A DNA stretch of 64,000 nt from Diabrotica undecimpunctata (lineage: Eukaryota > Arthropoda > Insecta > Coleoptera > Chrysomelidae), in assembly GCF_040954645.1 (NCBI RefSeq), contig NC_092809.1, positions 70,162,141 through 70,226,140 on the forward strand, given 5' to 3'. A program made the translations under genes and the position numbers. Position 1 is the stretch's first letter. Every line of letters starts with the position of its first letter. Below the pieces are notes generated by a model, which saw only the letters and a program-made list of their open reading frames with translations, searched no databases and was not told the origin of the DNA. Positions 45,121 to 57,200 of this stretch are shown here, in pieces.

Positions 45121-45584
45121 TGTAGAATGTATAAATTCCTTATAACTATCAAATCTTCAATGTGTAAGATTTATTTGGTACGCCCTGGCTAGGACAAAAA
45201 TTCCTTTATAGGAGTTTTTGTTTATATACAAGTGTTTTGCGACGCATGTAAGGGAAATTTTAACTGCGTAGTTAAATATTTGTCATATTACGTTTTAACC
45301 TCTACAATTTTCAAAGCCAAGCAGTGCTAAAGTTCATATTCTCCCGAAAAGCGTCATTCAAAAAAATTCCGATTGGCCAGCAGCGAGAACTGGTCGAGGG
45401 TGGTAAGAGGCTAGAGAACCGAGACAAGAGAGTCAAGTCGAGGTCAAGTTAAGTTGGAATTTAAATCTTGAAGGAACAAGATTCGGCGTGTGTAGTCTTT
45501 AAAAAGCCGGCAAATTTTTATGTGGAGAGGTGAATTTTATACTCAAATGTAATTTGGTACTTTTTTGTTAAGTTTAATTATCGA
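45121..45584. other. Left flank of the GC-rich island
   Basis: No ORF recognised. From about 45360 the sequence becomes richer in G (GGTCGAGGGTGGTAAGAGGC) and probably belongs to the same repeat as the island. Confidence 0.35.
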
Positions 45585-46260
45585 TTGTTGCGTGCTGTGC
45601 CCTCCATCCGGCTCGCGGAGATAAGAATACGGCCGGGGTCAGAAAGCCCTGCCTGTCGTAAGAGGCGACTAATGGGTAGGAATAGGGAGGTGGAGAGCCG
45701 TCGTTTGAGGTGTCGGGTTGGTAGAAACGCACACGGTCGCTTCGGCGACACGGTCACCGGTCTACATTCCTAGTATCCGAGACGAGACTCTCGTGGGACC
45801 ACTCTACTCCCATTCCAAAAGAGCCTGGTGAGGTTGAACGAGCTGGGCCCGTATATACCTCTCCTGACCTCGATCAGGCGTGGTGTGGGTGCCCCGGCAC
45901 GTACCCACCAGGAGATCCAAGAGTGGTAGAGGAGAGATCCTCGGCGGCGACCTGTCTACGTGTGAGGTGGAAATTCCTCCGCTTGCCGAACCTGCCCGCC
46001 CGTGGTGTGGGAATAACGGGTAGGCAAGGTACTCACAACACAGGTACTTAGGGGAAGGTGGAGCCCCCGCGGGTCGTGTGTAGTAGACGTGTCGTGGTAA
46101 CCCCACGGGGGGACCCACGGGACGTTTTTGGTACGCGCCCCGTGGCACCTTCACTTTGGTGTCGGACTCGTAGGGGCAGAGGTTTCACTAACGGGCGTAT
46201 GTCGAGAGATAGGTAGCCCAGGGTCCTGCCAGGTTTAATACTTGGAGGGCACGCCATTTA
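45585..46260. repeat. GC-rich island, probable 5' region of an insect retroelement
   Basis: Composition changes abruptly to about 60% G+C in a roughly 30% background. It contains AAAGCCCTGCCTGTCGTAAG followed by AGGCGACTAATGGG, a word I have seen at the 5' ends of insect repeat families. The hairpin GTCG-TAAGAGG-CGAC and an inverted GTCGC-TTCG-GCGAC (about 45735) make it structured. Open frames on both strands are long only because GC-rich sequence has few stops. Not rRNA as far as I can tell. Confidence 0.5.
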
Positions 46261-46829
46261 GCAATGTGCCTTATTTGAGAGATTTGTAAGACGGCGTTTT
46301 CAACTATTTGAGAAGTCCAATGGTTTAAAGAAGAACTTGAGTGGCCGAGTTTTGAAGATTGCAGTTTCTTAATCAGAAGCCAGAATCAGTTCCAACTTCT
46401 AAACAGTTGTCTATTTTTATGTTCCATGGTAAACCAATTCCAGCTTCAGTGGGACCAAGTTGTGTGTTTACAGTGTTCCGTTTTCGATTCCAAAAATTTT
46501 CTTAAAGTAAATACAAGTTGTGTTTGTTTGCAGTTTTTTTAGATACAGTCCCAATCCCAAAAACTTTCTTAAAGGAAATACATCAGCCAGAGTGATATAA
46601 GGTAGTTTTTGTTAAAATTTTACTAAGTAAAAATAGATCTTTTTAATTAATAAAAAAATTGCTTTCATGACAAGTAAAAAAATTGTAATAAATAAAGTTT
46701 TATGGATTGCTAATTGTCATATTATTCTTCTTTTAAATGTATATACTTTTAAAATTTAATTAATAATTGAAAATTTTTGATATTTCATTTTGACATATAA
46801 CAGTTGGTATTATCTTTTTCTGAGTATAG
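46261..46829. other. Stretch without a recognisable gene
   Basis: Two related segments (TTCCAAAAATTTTCTTAAAG near 46488 and CCCAAAAACTTTCTTAAAGG near 46556) form a short degenerate direct repeat. Nothing else recognised. Confidence 0.4.
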
Positions 46830-47095
46830 AGAGTTAGAGCAACGATTAAGACAAGAAATACCTCCAAGGCCACATAATAAGAAGTGACAAATATAACCTG
46901 CTACGATTAATAATTGAAAGGATGATAGAGGGTCGAAGAGGAGTAGGCAGAGGACCGATAGCATGCCTTCGAATTATTAGAACTTGGACGGGCATGAACA
47001 CTTAACAATTACTAAAAGTAGCGCAGAATAGAGAACATTTTGATGTAATGATCGCCAACCTCCATCGCAAACCTCCATGAGTGTACCAGAAAATT
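46830..47095 (+). pseudogene. Non-LTR reverse transcriptase, C-terminal fragment
   Basis: One frame reads KYNLLRLIIERMIEGRRGVG and ACLRIIRTWTGMNT, then VAQNREHFDVMIANLHRKPP. This is the end of the DNA-binding tail, as in the protein on the minus strand at 62938-63579 (GRRRMSWLLNLREWFGCTTN). The rest is missing. Confidence 0.65.
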
Positions 47096-47829
47096 AAGAA
47101 GAAAGTCAGAGACTTATGAGTTACAATTATATATAATTCATACACAACACAAAGAAAAACATATTTATATATATGTACATAACATAACATGCAATATACA
47201 TAATATACAAACAAATAATACAAAAATACAGAAGATAACTAGAATTTATATCCTGATGGCACAAATTCCCCTCAGATTTTCTCAATTAAACCGTAGCTAC
47301 TACCTTCAAGATCAAGGCCAAGTAAGTTAACCGTCAGTTTTACAAAACATAACCCGCGTAACAACTTGTTGGTTATGCAATTCACACAATTTTTAAAATA
47401 ATTTTTTTGGAAAACGATTTCCGGAGTGAAAGTCAAAACGTCAAACACTACATACTAAAAAATGGAATTTTCATTACAATCAATTGTGGCTTAATCCTAT
47501 TAAACATATTATATCTTTAAATTCATACTGATAAATTTTAAATAATGATAATTGGAGTTAATTTTTTCTGTCACGATGCACGTATTTTGTTGTCTGTTCA
47601 TTTCATTATTTTCCAAACCTTATATATTAAGTTGAGGAATTTTTTATAAGTCACTATTGGTAGTTATTCGTATTCAGTGGATATTTAGCTAGGGTACTGT
47701 GAACACGTTTAAATTAGAAATCAGACTCCACATCACCGGTAAGGTAAATTTTGTGATGGTTATAAAATTTTTTATTTTTTTATTTATTTATTTTATTAAA
47801 ATTTTTGTGTAAAACCTGTTATTTTTAGA
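47096..47829. other. Stretch without a recognisable gene
   Basis: AT-rich. AACGATTTCCGGAGTGAAAG near 47410 looks like part of a common insect repeat but is not assigned. Its right part is the likely left end of the piggyBac element. Confidence 0.35.
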
Positions 47830-49545
47830 TGTTTTTGGTTCCTAGTACATCAAAAGAAGTTAATCCATTAGACAATAATTTTAAAAGTACTGTTTTAAGA
47901 TGGTATAATGAAGAAGAATCAGATTGTCTGAAATGGAAGATGGATATAATATCCAAGAACATGAACATCGACCTTTAAGTTAAAGTGCTGATAATGAACA
48001 ATCTGTTTTAAATGAAGAAAATATTGATGAAGAATTAGACCAAAAGAATGAGAATGAAATTGGAAAAAGTACTATTATAGGAAATATCGACAAAAGTGGG
48101 CAGTAAATGAACTTGTAAAGAATGTGTGAACTCCACAACATAAAATTGTCATAACCCTACCAGGATTAAAAGCTCCTCGTAATCTAGAAGATGAAGTCAC
48201 TTCAGAAGGTATACAAAACCTTCTTATCTCTAAAGCTATGATAAATACTATAGTGCAGTATAAAAATATAAAGATTGCAGAAATTAGAACAAGGTTTGCT
48301 GTAGGGAAACGAACAAATTTGAAACATATGGATAGTTCTGAAATAAGAGTTTTGATGTACCTATTGATATATACCGCTATCTATAAATCTAATGATGAAG
48401 ATATTGATGCCATGTTTACCGCAGATGGATTTAGTGTTTTGATAAATTGCTTGAGGTTTGATGATGAATGAAATCTATCAATGAATCATTTATTAAAACT
48501 GCTGTATTTAGGAATTCGTCTTTTTGTTGAAAGAGTCTTGTTTGAAGCATTCATTATTCTCTCTAAAATCTTTTTCATATAGTAAGTAACAGTACATACT
48601 AAAATGTATCAAGTTTTTGTGTAAACCGGCAGCTTCGGACCTATAAATGGTTTTTCATCTTTTTCATCCACAAAAATGGTTTCATCCACAACGAAAAGCT
48701 CAAAAAATGACCGGAATGCACCTTAGCGATTAGGATTTAACATGGGGAATGAGCCATAACAACGAAAATATGATTTTTTTATTTATTCTGTAAATTCACG
48801 TTTGAGAGATGACAGACGAAAAGAAGAATTGACGCAATTTTCACGTTTGAGGGATGGCACACAAAAAGAAGAAAAATTGACGCCATCTTCATGTTTGAGA
48901 GTTGACAGGTGACATTACAGTCGACAGCTGTCCACCGCCATTTTCTACTATTTACATTTTTACAAATATTTTTACACCGGAAAAGGTTCGGATGGAATTC
49001 TTTCAAATTCAGAAAAAAAATACCAAACCCAAACAATGGGTAATTCGTCTATCAAAATCTCTATTTGGCCGGAACTATGGAAAAATTAAAAGGGGAAATA
49101 CCTTCCGAAGTTAGAGCAAACAAACAAAAACAAGTTGATTCTGCATTATATGATTTTTCAAAACATAAAATGCTAGTTTCATATATTCTTAAGAGAAACA
49201 AGTCTGTAATCCTAATTTCCTTTATGCATTATGTGTGTCAATGCATTTGCCTGTTTGCCATGTCTAATTGTTTCAAAAAAATGAAAATACATCCCGAATC
49301 AAATTCATGAAGGCACTAGCGAAGAGCCTGACAGAACCTTTTATGAGGAAACAATTTGAAAATCCTAGAAAAACCTAAGAATACCTGCACTCTAAGAACC
49401 AGTAAAATTTATACCCGAAGAAAAATTAGAAATTCGGAAATATTGTTATTTATGCCCATGTAAACTTTATAAATATTATTTTATTTATGTTATGATTGTA
49501 AAAAGCCTATATGTTTATCATGTAGTAAGAAAATAGCACAAAATG
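47830..49545 (+). mobile_element. piggyBac-like transposon remnant
   Basis: A start at 47830 (MFLVPSTSKEVNP) leads through an acidic region. Then NLEDEVTSEGIQNLLISKAM, SSEIRVLMYLLIYTAIYKSN, EDIDAMFTADGF and LINCLRFDDE (48150-48470) form the N-terminal part of a piggyBac transposase. About 600 bases of the catalytic core are missing or unreadable and are partly occupied by a tandem repeat. The protein resumes with GEIPSEVRANKQKQVDSALY and LVSYILKRNKSVILISFMHY (49080-49230), then LAKSLTEPFMRKQFENPR, and the Cys-rich end RKYCYLCPCKLYKYY (about 49435-49480). Terminal repeats and TTAA sites were not located with confidence. Confidence 0.75.
48790..48915 (+). repeat. Short tandem repeat inside the piggyBac remnant
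   Basis: Three diverged units of about 53, 55 and 20 bp begin TCACGTTTGAGAGATGACAG, TCACGTTTGAGGGATGGCAC and TCATGTTTGAGAGTTGACAG. The first two continue AAAAGAAGAA-TTGACGC. Confidence 0.8.
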
Positions 49546-50541
<996 letters not shown>

Positions 50542-51889
50542 CTGTCAGTCTATTTTACCTGGTGCAGCGGAAGAGGAAAAGATAAATTTTGTGCTGTGTA
50601 GAAGAAGTCAGCTAAAAGAGGTTACCAACTGTGAAGTGATAAAGGGTGAGTGTGTAGCTAGTCAGCTAGTCAACACAGACCGCTGGTAGTGGATACGGAG
50701 ATAAAGGTAAGGCGGAAGAGAAAGCATGTTAGACAACAGAAGGTAACGTGATGGAAGTTAAAGGATAAGGATTTTGAAAAATTAAGGCAAATATCACTAT
50801 TTTAATAATCAAATCTTGCCCACGTTACAGCGTCATCAGGGGCATCTGAAATAAGCCAAGAAACGTTTTTTTTAATGAAGAGAATTAATTAATTTCGATA
50901 AAAAACTCGAAGTTAATGGATGACAAAAGTTTTTTGTGATTAACGGTTTAGACTTATTTCGTCAAATTTGAGCTATCCAGCAAGGGCAGAATGTAATAAA
51001 CATGAAATTAAACCTAAACTGTACATAACACTACACCAAAACAAGGACAAACAGTTTAAAATTATTTAAAAAAAATTATTCTACCCTACATTCTTGTCGG
51101 CAACAGAAAAGAGAATGGTATTTAACGGAAATGTTAAGGTGACATGTGACATATGACAGCTTTGATAAGCAGTCACAATTATGGATTTGTGATCTGCACA
51201 TATTAAAATTCTGTGTAAGTAAGCTGGAATTGACCAAAGGTCCAACTAACACTACTATAGAAAATCAGCTTATGAAATATGACATATAGAATATTTTAAT
51301 TTAACTAGATTACATAATCCAGATCTCACACTTACACCTGTCTGTAATAATAAGGTTATTAGTTTGAGAGCAAATGAAATGGACATAAAGTGTGAATGAA
51401 AAAAATAGACTAAACAATCTGTTAGACAGTGGGTGGTTGACTACAATAAAATGGTCTACCAGGCACTATCAATACTGTAAAAAAGAGAAGAAATCTGACT
51501 ATGAAATTGAAATACTAAAAATTAAAACAAAATTGAAAGCAGTGTATAAATGGGGTATAATTCAAGTAGTTTAGTTAAACCCCCAGTCAATGGGAGAACT
51601 ATAAAACTAATATGTAAAAGCGTTACTAAAGACCAACTGACCAACAGCGGGATATGTTGAAATATACAACTATGGAATTGGTATATCTAAATTCCGCAGA
51701 GGTGTGGAGAGTGTAAATAACGCCAACCATAGATCAATTAAATCTGAGCAAGCTAGTTTTGTAAATTGTTGAAGAATACAATAGTAATGATGATCAAGGT
51801 ATGAAATTAATAAATTCTTAATGGGTATACTCAGTGCAGGAAGTCTAAACAGCCAAGCTGGGTCCACTACGAGGTGAAGCTACAATAAA
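50542..51889. other. Stretch without a recognisable gene
   Basis: The first 200 bases (CTGGTGCAGCGGAAGAGGAA and on) are richer in G and A and may be the 5' end of the RTE element that follows. Beyond that, no domain recognised. Confidence 0.35.
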
Positions 51890-52925
51890 GTTTTAAAAAT
51901 AGGTTTAAACTTGGGGTGGAACGATGAAGTGCAACAGAAGGTTAGAGAGAAGACAGAGGCTAGAAAGAGGTATGACAGGTATAAAAGAGAGGAAGATAAA
52001 GATATGTACAACTTCATGCAAACTCCTAGGTTGGAAGAGTTGGAAACACCCTAGAAGATTTGCTGAGCATTACTGAAGCAAAGGACAAGTCATCAAAAGT
52101 CATTTGACTTACGTGCGGCAGATGAAGAGTGCGGATGGAAGAGTATTAAAAACCGATGTTGAAATAAAGTGAAGATGGTATGAGTACTTTAGGTAGTTGC
52201 TAAATAAAGAACACTAGAGGGGAGACAGAGGTGAATCCCAAAAGACAATGTAATACAGGAGATAGTAAGAAATGAGGTTGTCGAGGCGTTAAATGGAAAT
52301 AGGAATGGATAGGAAAGAAAAGGATAGGATAGGAAAGGATAAATAATGATAAGGCAGTAGAACCTGATGAAATACCTTTGGAGGTTTGGAAGGCTTTGGG
52401 AGACAAAGGGTTTGATATTTTTTGGCAAATGATAAGTAGAATATATGAGAAATAAAGGATGCCCAATGTATGGAGAGTGTGGTGGTATCATTTTTAAAGA
52501 TAAAAAGGAAATTTGGGACAGTAAGAACTTTAGAATAATAAAGTTAATGTCGCACACAATGAAAATTTGAGAGAGAACTGTAGAGCGAATGTAACGGAGA
52601 GACATCGATAGGAGAAGAACAGTTTGGGTTTATGCCTGGAAGGAAGACAACGGATGCCTTGTTTGCTTTGAAAGTTTGAAAAGAGAATTAAAGCGAGAAG
52701 AAAAAAGGGCTACATTTAATATTTTTAGAAGTTGATGTAAGGAGAGGCAGAGGAAAACCAAGGAGAAAATGGAAAGACTGTGTGGCAGAGGACTTGAGAG
52801 GGAAAGGTTTAGGTGAAGAAGACTCGATGGATAGAAATGAATGGCAATGAAGAATAAGGAACAGTTACCCGTAAAAAGGGAAAAGCTGAGAAAGAAGAAA
52901 AAAAGATAAGAGAAAACGCAAGATA
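51890..52925 (+). mobile_element. RTE-clade non-LTR retrotransposon, internally deleted
   Basis: Pieces in order: WNDEVQQKVREKTEARKRYD and REEDKDMYNFMQ (segment after the endonuclease, about 51915-52020). Next AVEPDEIPLEVWKALGDKGF and DIFWQMISRIYEK (RT, 52352-52455), and then QFGFMPGRKTTDALFAL-like coding near 52620. The RT catalytic centre is deleted. The end is GRGKPRRKWKDCVAEDLRGK and LGEEDSMDRNEWQ (52740-52850), the typical RTE C-terminus. A purine-rich simple stretch built on GGATAGGAAA lies at 52290-52345. Confidence 0.75.
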
Positions 52926-52963
52926 ACGAAACCTATGAACGGACCGAGAAAAATGGTATCGGT

Positions 52964-53640
52964 TTGGTATCGGAAGACGTAGAAAAACGTTTTAAACTGA
53001 TATGTATATATACTTATCTACAAAATGGATTTTTAGACCGTTATAATTTTAGAATAAGCCAAAATACGATAAGAAGCAGACTTGTCGAAAATGATCTGCG
53101 CTCTGGAAGGGCACCCACTGGCCCAGTATTGACATACTATTGCCCGTATTACCGTATTGCCCGTATTGCCCGACATACTATTGACAGTATTGCCCATAAA
53201 TGATAAAGACTGCATTTCGCTCGTAAAAATGTTGTTTAGAATAATGAAGATTTGGAAAGAATAGTATTATACCAATGAATCCAGATATTATCTTTTTTCT
53301 GATACAGGCGAAATCGAATATGCACGATCGAATAATAATAATATAATTCGATATACAGCATTTTAGAAGGACATGTTATCTTGCCATTTGCACTATTTAT
53401 TGCGGAGAAATTCATACTCATTCATGGTAATGCCACACCACACATTGCAAGAATATATTAATAATAATTGTATAGCCATATCTTCAGGAGGTTGAAATTT
53501 CTGACATGGATTGAGATACAGTCCAATAGAACATATTTGAGATATCGTAGGGAGACAACTACGATAAATATCCAACCCACCAAATACATTAAACCAACTG
53601 GTTTTTGGGATTAGTTTGAAATTTGGATCAAATGGATCAG
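52964..53640 (+). pseudogene. Tc1-like transposase fragment
   Basis: RISQNTIRSRLVENDLRSGR (about 53060-53115) is the second helix-turn-helix of Tc1-type transposases. After a short repeat, NDEDLERI-like coding leads to FILIHGNATPHIARI (about 53405-53455). The usual catalytic Asp of the DNA(R/K)PH motif is Gly here. SPIEHIXDIVGRQLR and NPPNTLNQLVFGI (about 53517-53610) then hold the region of the final Glu. Frameshifted and with stops, so inactive. A small array of GTATTGCCC and ACATACTATTG words at 53124-53199 has expanded in the middle. Confidence 0.7.
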
Positions 53641-54222
53641 TATGAACTACCAGTAATTCTTAGTGTCAGTGATCGTTGTTAATCAATAATAAACACTAAA
53701 GGAGGCAATACTCGCCTTTAATTTAATTCTTTTATTCTTAATAATTTAAAAACCTTAAACTATAAAATAAAAATAAAAATTCATTCATTTGTACTAAAAC
53801 TAAAATTTAAAACTTCGTTATTTTTGGTGTGCAGTGTATATTGGCTGTATTTTAAAAGCAAGTTAGAATTCAATATCGTAGTATTAATATCAAATATCAG
53901 CAATTTCTTAGATAGATACAAATGTTCAGCATTTTTAACCGCAAACTACAAATTCTGGAACTTATTTTAAGTATGTTAATTTAATTTGTAGTGAATCATC
54001 GAAAAATCATTCCCAAAATACAAAACGCCAAAAAAAAAAGCTTATTTTAATCTGAAATTGTAGTTAATTCTCAATAAAAATAGTAATTAATATTAAAAGA
54101 CCAGATTACAAATAAAAACAAACAAATTTTAAACATGATGTGTAAATCCCGGTAATAATGTCAAACAATAATACTTTATAAATTGTTAAAACGAAAGGAA
54201 AACAAATGCTTTCGAGAATATA
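53641..54222. other. AT-rich intergenic stretch downstream of clpP
   Basis: Between the Tc1 fragment and the clpP 3' end. Nothing recognised. Confidence 0.5.
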
Positions 54223-54232
54223 TTTATTTATT
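54223..54232 (-). promoter_or_regulatory. Overlapping AATAAA polyadenylation signals of clpP
   Basis: Two overlapping AATAAA words on minus, starting 11 bases after the clpP stop codon at 54243-54245. If used, the 3' UTR is extremely short; a more distal site is also possible. Confidence 0.5.
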
Positions 54233-54242
54233 GAACATAATA

Positions 54243-57200
54243 TTAATTCTCCTTGCAAGGTTCTTTTTTAAGAACTGACTTTGAGACATCAATGAAAGGA
54301 GGATCAATTGGTTTTTGATCATGAACTTTTTTCTTTATATCCTTATTCGGAAGAGGTTTAGTTGAAACTTTATCAATTAAGCCAAATAAGAGAGCTTCAG
54401 TAGGAGTCATGAAATTATCTCTTTCCAAGCTGGATTCAACTTTTTCTACAGGCATCCCGGTATGTTTTTCATATAGGTGATTTATTTGTTTCTTAATCTT
54501 CAGAATTTCCTCTGCTTGTATTTTGATGTCAGTAGCCTGACCCACTACTCCTCCAGATGGTTGGTGAATCATAATCCGTGCATTGGGTAAGGAACTTCTC
54601 ATTCCGGGTGTTCCTAAAACATTTTGTCAGCTAATTAGGTCATTCTAATGTCATTGGTCAGTTCCAGATTTATAGTAAATTCTAAACTGTAACTGGACAG
54701 GAAATATAACGAAAGCATAACGAGAAGCCAGAATAACATTGTAGAAAATTGGCAAAGTAAAAGAAGATGAATTATCAGATACTTATGAAGAATAGCATGG
54801 ATATTACACCCGATAGTGAAATTAAATATAAGTTAATAGTTGATTTTAAATGTAGAGGGATATCTATCCTAGTCTAAGTTAAATGCAGTGAAATATTTAT
54901 GTCAAATTCAAATGAACAAAACAATCTATTAGAACTTTAATTTCTGTGGCTAAATCCAAGATAAAAAGTTATATTGTAAAAGATGTTCAAAAAAAGTTAA
55001 TGAATACCGTATAATGTTAATACTCGTTACGTTAATAATATGTAGTGTGATCAAACTGTTGAAACACCTTTTGGAACTCTAATTAAAACACATCTTTAGT
55101 TTGGCACCGTGTCAGAATACTCTTAAATTGACAATTTAATCTAAAATTATCAACTTAACAATATCAACTTGACCTGGACTGTGGATCATATATTTTGTAG
55201 ATTTGGCATTGTCACATTTTCACATTTTTTTCACATAAGAAATTTGCATGTAGCACTAGCGATTATGTAATTACAGAAGATATAATCAATAATTATAAAT
55301 GATTTTAACTCCGCTATCGTTAGTCCCAGCCCTCATGAGAAAGGAGGAGAGTGAATGGTTAGCGTATGGGTTTTGCTGACAGTATCCAAGCCAAGTGGAT
55401 ACTGTCAATAAATGCCATGAAATTTTCAAGTCTACACTTGTAAAGGCCACTAGAAAATCCTACCGTCAAACGAATGGGTGAAAGCGAGTATCCAGCGCCT
55501 CAATCTGGAGTACATTGGCTAAGGGAGTAAATTTCAACAGAAAATCCTAATCTTATTTATAGATGCTTGGACGTAAGACCTGCTCCTATTTACCTGTAAA
55601 AAATCAACTGCAAAAATCTAAAATCCAACCTCGGAAAACGGGCGGGAAAAAACGAAGACGACGTAGCAAACGAAAAAAGACTTTGAGTATAAATACATGG
55701 TATATCTAAGGGTGTCAAATGAGGAAATCCATCATAGAAAAAAATAATTAAATAAGATATTACAGTTTTTACCGAGACACAGAAAAAAGGCCAAGGTAGG
55801 AAAGATATGGTAGGTTTTATATATATTTATAGTGGAGAAGAGAAAGACAAGAGGCCACAAGAAGAGCACAAGGACCTAGCTGCTTGGTCAATGAATTTAT
55901 TCACATGAAACGGGCAGTAGTTAACAAGTACTAGAGATGATGAGACCATTCTAGCGTCCATGATATCACTTTTCTTCTTACAGCGCCGCAGCGCAGAAAC
56001 TTTGACCAAAAACACTGCTTTTTATTTTTTCTGCCTTATACTGTATTCAATAGATAAGTTAGCTTCTTTCTGAGTTGACAATTATAAGTAATGCCAACCA
56101 ATTGCTAATTTTATCCACAATCACATGTTTTATTTTTTTCGTTTAATATTTTAATTAATAAACCAGCAAATTTTAATACGTCCTACTTTTATCATTAACA
56201 TTAAAGTATACAACTAAAATTTATCACTGAACGTAGTTATTAAATTGGAAAAATCACTTACCTGCAGCTAACAATAAAGATGCCATACTGCAAGCTTGTC
56301 CCACGCACCAAGTAGCAACTGGAGGTAGAATGTACTGCATTGTATCATATATTCCCAATCCTGATGTAATAACACCCCCAGGGGAATTGATGTACATATG
56401 AATAGGCTTTGAAGATGATTCAGCTTGAAGGTATAATAGCTGGGCAATTATCAAAGAACTGCTTATGTCATTAATAGGTCCCATTAAACATATTATTCTT
56501 TCTTTTAATAATCTGTAATTGACGCCTTTTTATATTTATGTACCTACACAAAATATTGTTAACAATAATCCAAAAACGGATATATAAAAAAATAGATGCT
56601 AATGTAACTAAAACTCAATTTGGCCTCAGAAATAACTTAAGGACCTAAGAGAGAACATTTTGCTATCTTTGTACATCTGTGAATAGAAAGACATCTAGAT
56701 ATAAACTTTGGTATTTGTATGTGTTTTGTTGACTACCAAGAAGCGTTTGATATACTAAAGCGTGATTAACAGCTAAAAGTATTAAAAGTATTAGAAAATA
56801 AGAAGATTGATAGCAGAGATAGAAGAAAAATAAAGATTTACTAGAACCAAAGAGAAATAGAAATCTAATCTGTACTCCCAAGTATATTTTCAATATGGAA
56901 GCGCTACAAGACCTGTAAAAAGTAAGAAATAGAGCCAGCAATTACCATGGACTTGAAAAAGCTTAGCTTAAACCTGGAAAAAACTATAAGATAATTAGTA
57001 AAATAGTTATTGACAATATTATGCCCGTAAAAATAAACTATTCTATTATAAAACAAGTAAATAATTTTGTCAATGTCAAGGAACAACACTAGAGTTTACT
57101 CACAATCAAACCATAAAGATTTCCAGGTGCAGTTAAAGGCCAAGAGTTATATTTTATAAAATAAGATGAAAAAATGCGAATGACCTGGTACTACGTCTAC

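Noticed and set aside
45804..46257. Long minus-strand ORFs rich in Pro, Arg and Gly
   Set aside because: They lie in the GC-rich island, where stop codons are rare by composition; overlapping frames are open and no domain is seen.
45585..46260. Possible rRNA gene fragment
   Set aside because: The island is GC-rich and structured, but I recognise no conserved 18S or 28S core segment.
52189..52605. 138-codon minus-strand ORF
   Set aside because: Complement of purine-rich RTE sequence, including a simple repeat; the plus strand carries the RTE blocks.
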